Origin: an uncultured Collinsella sp.
GTDB lineage: Bacteria > Actinomycetota > Coriobacteriia > Coriobacteriales > Coriobacteriaceae
DNA: 16,514 nt
Direction of reading: 5' to 3'
NCBI GenBank assembly: GCA_900547345.1
Contig: URGG01000040.1
Location: 1-16,514 of the forward strand
Under the pieces are notes generated by a model. That model had not been told where the DNA came from, did not search any database, and worked only from the letters and a program-made list of their open reading frames with translations. Below, in pieces: positions 13,339 to 16,514 of this stretch. How positions within the stretch are numbered: the stretch's first letter is position 1; every line of letters starts with the position of its first letter. The position numbers were made by a program, and so were the translations under genes.

Positions 13339-15492
13339 ATGACCGAAGATATCCCCCTTGAAATCACTTCGAGCGACATGGCCAATCTGCCCATATTCAT
13401 CGCCGTCCTTATCGTGGCCACCGTCGTCGTGCGCGTGTATTTTTCAATCAAACACAATGAAAAGCCGCCCATTGCCCGCGTCTTTTGGTGCGCGACGCTC
13501 CTCATCCCGCTCGGCATGGTAGCTGCATGGATTACGAATCAATTGCTCGTAAATGAGGACAATTCCCTATGGGTCCTTTCTTATTCGGCGCTCGGTGCTA
13601 CCGCCGTCATACTTCTTGTCGAGCCCTTGGTTTCGGGACTTATCGACCAAACCGATCTTGCGACGGGAACGGTTGCCTGTATTTGCCGTGACATCCTTGT
13701 CATCGCCGCTGTTTCAGCGCTCTCGTTCGTTTCGCTCGAAATTGCCTGTAACGAAACGTTCTATCGCATTCCCGCCAACTCATTCGGGTTTTCCGTCGGG
13801 CTGCTCGCGACGGTTCTGCTCTCCCTTTATTTGCTGGGACAGCGTCATGGAGGCGTCATGGCCCTCGTGCCCGTCGCCTGTTGCATCCTTGGCATTGCCG
13901 AGCACTTCGTCATAACGTTTAAAGGCGAAGCCATCCTGCCAAGCGATATCTTGGCCCTTGGCACCGCAATGGAAGTGAGCGAGGGATACGAGTTTACCTT
14001 TACCGCCGGAATCGTAACCTCTCTCGCCCTGCTGGAGATTTCCCTGGGGCTTCTTTCGCTTATCCGACCGCGAAAGCTCCGTACGCCCACCCATGTCTTC
14101 CCCGCAATCGCCGCTAACCTCTGCGCTTTTCTGCTAGTGACCGTTGTGGGGCTCTCAGGCTTTTCCAGCATCGACTTGGAGCAGGCGCTGGATTTTGGAT
14201 TTGACCGTTGGCAGCCCATCACCACATATACGTCTCAGGGTTTTATCACTTCGTTCACCGAAATGGTCAACGAGTTGCCCATTGAGAAGCCCGAAGGCTA
14301 TACGCCCGATGAGGCGCAGAGCATCGAGCAGGAGCTCGCCGCCGCCTACGACAGCACGTATGGCTCGAGCGAGCAGCGCGCGGCTGCCGTTGCCCAGTTC
14401 AATGAAATCAAGCCGACGATTGTTGCCGTCATGAACGAGAGTTTTAGCGACCTTTCGTGCTTTGAGCAGCTCCAGGCGGCCGGGTACACCGGCCCCGCAT
14501 TCTACAACTCGCTTCCCGACACACTTGTTCGCGGCACCATGCTCGCTTCGGTCACCGGTGGCGGAACGGCAAACTCCGAATTCGAATTTTTGACCGGAGC
14601 GACAACGGCCTTTGTCGGATTAGGCAAGATCCCCTATCAGCTGTATCAGATGAATGGCGTCAACAGCCTGGCAAAGGACCTTAAAGAGCTTGGGTATACC
14701 GCTACCGCTATGCACCCGCAAAACCCCGTCAACTACCATCGAGATAAGATCTATCAGCAGCTGGGCTTTGGAGACTTTCTTTCAATCGGCGATTTCGAAG
14801 GTGCGCCCTGTTACCATGCCGGCGTATGCGACTACGCCACCTACGACAAGATACTCGACCTGCTTAGAACCGACGAAGCGCCGCAGTTCATCTTTGACGT
14901 CACGATGCAAAATCACGGCGGCTACGACTATGGCACCGTTCCCGCCGAAGAGCTGACAAACTATTGGGTCGAGGGAGCCAGCGAGGGCGCCAATAGCGCG
15001 CTCAACACCTATCTCACCTGCATCAACGCATCCGACCGGGACCTCGAGTACTTTATCAACGAGCTCCGCAATATCGGCAGACCGGTTGTTCTTGTCTTTT
15101 TTGGCGACCATCAGCCGAGCGCCGCAACGACTCTCAACGACGAGCTGTACCCTCAGGAAGACACGGCAAGCCACGCTTTCCGTGTCTATCAGTCAACCTA
15201 TTTCGTCTGGGCTAACTATGAAATCGCCGGCAATACCGAGCTCAACGTCTACGACACCGTCGGGGCAAACGAGATTGCAGCCATTACCCTTAATAAGATC
15301 GGCGCCCCGCTCACCGACTATCAAAAGGCCCTGCTTGCAACAAGGTCAGATGTGCCCACCATCAATGTCGCCGGCTATCTCGGTGCCGACGGGCTGCGCT
15401 ACAACTTGGAATCTGAAGACAGCCCATACACCTCGACGATCGACAAGCTGCAGCGCATGCAATACCTCGAGTTCGCCAGCAAAGTTCAGTAA
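13339..15492 (+). CDS. LTA synthase-like membrane sulfatase-family phosphotransferase
   Basis: A 717-aa membrane protein with an N-terminal bundle of hydrophobic helices (about 16-36, 46-66, 78-98, 116-136, 149-167, 172-190, 222-242, 255-275) and a large extracellular alkaline-phosphatase/sulfatase-fold domain from about 355. Likely catalytic/metal residues by comparison with LtaS: Glu367 in VMNESFS, nucleophile Thr410 in GGGTANSEFE, His526 in TMQNHGGY, and Asp590/His591 in FFGDHQPS. The family transfers glycerol-phosphate or similar groups from phospholipid to a lipid or polysaccharide acceptor at the outer membrane face, so a role in lipoteichoic acid or related envelope polymer synthesis is inferred. 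The ATG at 13339 is chosen for the SD AGAGGAA; an upstream TTG at 13264 would add a non-family leader. Divergent from uvrA and apparently monocistronic. The true polymer and donor are unknown. Confidence 0.85.
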   Translation: MTEDIPLEITSSDMANLPIFIAVLIVATVVVRVYFSIKHNEKPPIARVFWCATLLIPLGMVAAWITNQLLVNEDNSLWVLSYSALGATAVILLVEPLVSGLIDQTDLATGTVACICRDILVIAAVSALSFVSLEIACNETFYRIPANSFGFSVGLLATVLLSLYLLGQRHGGVMALVPVACCILGIAEHFVITFKGEAILPSDILALGTAMEVSEGYEFTFTAGIVTSLALLEISLGLLSLIRPRKLRTPTHVFPAIAANLCAFLLVTVVGLSGFSSIDLEQALDFGFDRWQPITTYTSQGFITSFTEMVNELPIEKPEGYTPDEAQSIEQELAAAYDSTYGSSEQRAAAVAQFNEIKPTIVAVMNESFSDLSCFEQLQAAGYTGPAFYNSLPDTLVRGTMLASVTGGGTANSEFEFLTGATTAFVGLGKIPYQLYQMNGVNSLAKDLKELGYTATAMHPQNPVNYHRDKIYQQLGFGDFLSIGDFEGAPCYHAGVCDYATYDKILDLLRTDEAPQFIFDVTMQNHGGYDYGTVPAEELTNYWVEGASEGANSALNTYLTCINASDRDLEYFINELRNIGRPVVLVFFGDHQPSAATTLNDELYPQEDTASHAFRVYQSTYFVWANYEIAGNTELNVYDTVGANEIAAITLNKIGAPLTDYQKALLATRSDVPTINVAGYLGADGLRYNLESEDSPYTSTIDKLQRMQYLEFASKVQ

Positions 15493-15506
15493 GCCCGCCC
15501 ATTCGC

Positions 15507-15541
15507 TTGGGCCCATCGTATTGCAAGCACGCTCGGCCCAA
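15507..15541 (+). terminator. Weak terminator candidate after the LTA-synthase-like gene
   Basis: TTGGGCC (15507-15513) and GGCCCAA (15535-15541) give a 7-bp stem, 14 nt after the stop codon. The loop is long (21 nt) and no T run follows (ATGCATCGC). Position supports a terminator; the form is weak. Confidence 0.35.
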
Positions 15542-15552
15542 ATGCATCGCAA

Positions 15553-15582
15553 ATGACTCCCGCTCGCAAACGAGGGTACAAT
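15553..15582 (+). promoter_or_regulatory. Candidate promoter for the mrp gene
   Basis: ATGACT (15553-15558; 4/6 match to TTGACA), an 18-nt spacer, then TACAAT (15577-15582; 5/6 match to TATAAT). Transcription would start near 15589 and give a leader of about 50 nt that contains the hairpin at 15602-15615. Confidence 0.55.
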
Positions 15583-15601
15583 GACGCTCGTGTCACATCA
15601 C

Positions 15602-15615
15602 GGGGCTCCGGCCCC
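15602..15615 (+). other. UNCG-type tetraloop hairpin in the mrp leader
   Basis: GGGGC (15602-15606), loop TCCG, GCCCC (15611-15615). As RNA this is a C(UCCG)G tetraloop of the very stable UNCG class on an all-GC stem, ending 9 nt before the SD AAAGGAG (15625-15631). No U tract follows, so it is more likely a 5'-end stabiliser or translation modulator than a terminator. Confidence 0.5.
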
Positions 15616-15637
15616 AACATATACAAAGGAGTCATAC

Positions 15638-16468
15638 ATGGGTTGCGAGCACGCACAGGCCGCCGGCGGACAAACGTCGCCGTCGCAATTTGAGGAGAAC
15701 ACGCTGTCCGAGGTCAAACGCGTCATCGCCGTGCTTTCCGGCAAGGGCGGTGTCGGCAAGTCGTTTGTCACCGGTGCCATCGCCACCGAGCTTGCCCGTC
15801 ACGGCCACAAGGTCGGCGTCCTCGATGCCGACATCACCGGTCCCTCTATCCCCAAGATGTTCGGCATGAGCGGACGCCACGTCCATGCCCTTGGCAACCT
15901 CATGCTGCCCGAAATCTCCGAGCACGGCGTCAAGGTCATGAGCTCCAACCTTCTGCTCCAAAACGAGACCGACCCCGTCCTTTGGCGCGGTCCGGTCATC
16001 GCAGGCGCCATTAGGCAGTTCTGGAGCGAGACCTCGTGGGGCCCCATCGACTACCTGCTGGTCGACATGCCTCCGGGAACAGGCGACGTCGCGCTCACCG
16101 TCTTCCAGTCGCTGCCCGTCGACGGCATCGTCATCGTCACGAGCCCGCAGGACCTGGTCTCGATGATCGTCGCCAAGGCGGTCAACATGGCCGAGAAGAT
16201 GAACGTCCCCATTCTGGGCATCGTCGAGAACATGAGCTATATCGAGTGCCCCGACTGCGGCAAGAAGATCGAGGTCTTTGGCAAAAGCAAGCTCCCCGAG
16301 GTCGCAGAGCGCTATAACCTCGACATCTTGGGCACGCTTCCCATTAATCCGGCACTCGCCGAGGCCTGCGATAAGGGCGAGGTTGAGACCGCGCTGCCCG
16401 ATGGCATGTTGCCCAAGGCAGTCTCTGCCGTCGAGGCTATTACCCCGCACGAGACCGACGAGGCCTAA
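15638..16468 (+). CDS. Mrp/NBP35-family Fe-S cluster carrier ATPase (ApbC-like)
   Basis: A 276-aa cytoplasmic P-loop ATPase that holds a labile [4Fe-4S] cluster at the dimer interface and passes it to target enzymes. Motifs: deviant Walker A SGKGGVGKS at 34-42, VGVLDADITGPS (59-70), VDMPPGTGD (142-150), the ENMSY motif at 197-201, and the cluster-binding CPDC at 204-207. It lacks the N-terminal DUF59/MIP18 domain of long Mrp proteins; the short N-terminus carries one Cys (Cys3), so it resembles stand-alone ApbC/NBP35 forms. The ATG at 15638 is set by AAAGGAG, 6 nt upstream; an in-frame ATG at 15581 overlaps the -10 and is rejected as start. The stop (TAA) abuts the next gene's GTG, so the two are likely one operon. 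Confidence 0.93.
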   Translation: MGCEHAQAAGGQTSPSQFEENTLSEVKRVIAVLSGKGGVGKSFVTGAIATELARHGHKVGVLDADITGPSIPKMFGMSGRHVHALGNLMLPEISEHGVKVMSSNLLLQNETDPVLWRGPVIAGAIRQFWSETSWGPIDYLLVDMPPGTGDVALTVFQSLPVDGIVIVTSPQDLVSMIVAKAVNMAEKMNVPILGIVENMSYIECPDCGKKIEVFGKSKLPEVAERYNLDILGTLPINPALAEACDKGEVETALPDGMLPKAVSAVEAITPHETDEA

Positions 16469-16514
16469 GTGAACACGAGCGCCTTCTATGACGTCCTGGT
16501 AATCGGCGGCGGGG
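16469..16514 (+). CDS. Start of a FAD/NAD(P)-binding oxidoreductase-like protein (partial, cut by window end)
   Basis: GTG directly after the mrp TAA, with GAGG (16460-16463) 5 nt upstream as SD. The 15 visible residues (MNTSAFYDVLVIGGG) form the first beta strand and glycine-rich loop of a Rossmann dinucleotide-binding fold (VIGGG, start of GxGxxG). This fits flavoproteins such as the BaiN/HI0933-like or thioredoxin-reductase-like families. Too little is present to choose among them. Confidence 0.7.
   Translation, partial: MNTSAFYDVLVIGGG

Noticed and set aside
1..16514. Mobile element, prophage, CRISPR, toxin-antitoxin, defence or biosynthetic cluster
   Set aside because: No transposase, integrase, terminal repeats, regularly spaced repeats or atypical genes were seen; every sizeable open region is accounted for by conserved housekeeping or transport genes.

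Overview
The window looks like chromosomal DNA of a GC-rich, Gram-positive-type actinobacterium. Gene content and protein style best fit Coriobacteriia, probably Collinsella or a close relative: a permease-ATPase fused peptide transporter, an actinobacterial-type MurJ, an LTA-synthase-like enzyme, a Bacillus/actinobacterial-type LexA box and clean SD sites. This assignment is inference from sequence style; no marker gene such as 16S rRNA is present.

Layout from left to right. (1) Positions 1-5999, minus strand: a peptide-uptake operon transcribed oppA -> oppB -> oppCD (permease fused to ATPase) -> oppF. It has a 364-nt upstream region rich in dyads, hairpins between oppA and oppB, and a GC-rich hairpin after oppF. 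(2) Positions 6000-10201, minus strand: a compact cluster ybaK-like deacylase -> murJ (lipid II flippase) -> uvrC (excision nuclease), with a promoter candidate in front of ybaK. (3) Positions 10215-13220, minus strand: uvrA, with a 10-bp-stem terminator candidate behind it and a near-consensus LexA (SOS) box in front. (4) Positions 13289-15541, plus strand: a membrane-anchored LTA-synthase/sulfatase-type enzyme, divergent from uvrA. (5) Positions 15553-16514, plus strand: an Mrp/NBP35 Fe-S carrier ATPase with a promoter and a UNCG-capped 5'-UTR hairpin. It directly abuts the start of a flavoprotein-like gene cut by the window edge.

How the genes work together: the opp genes encode a complete importer (lipoprotein receptor, two permease modules, two ATPase modules). 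UvrA and UvrC are two of the three excision-repair proteins; uvrB is not here. MurJ and the LTA-synthase-like protein act on the cell envelope. Mrp supplies Fe-S clusters.

Most of the window is housekeeping. I do not see an undescribed defence, mobile or biosynthetic system, tRNA/rRNA, CRISPR, IS element or prophage. The points most worth checking are sequence-level oddities: loss of all cysteines of the OppD-type Fe-S motif in OppCD; an altered Fe-S cysteine set in UvrC; Ser->Pro in the first ABC signature of UvrA; a string of five tight gene junctions that all keep the same reading frame; and the dyad architecture upstream of oppA.
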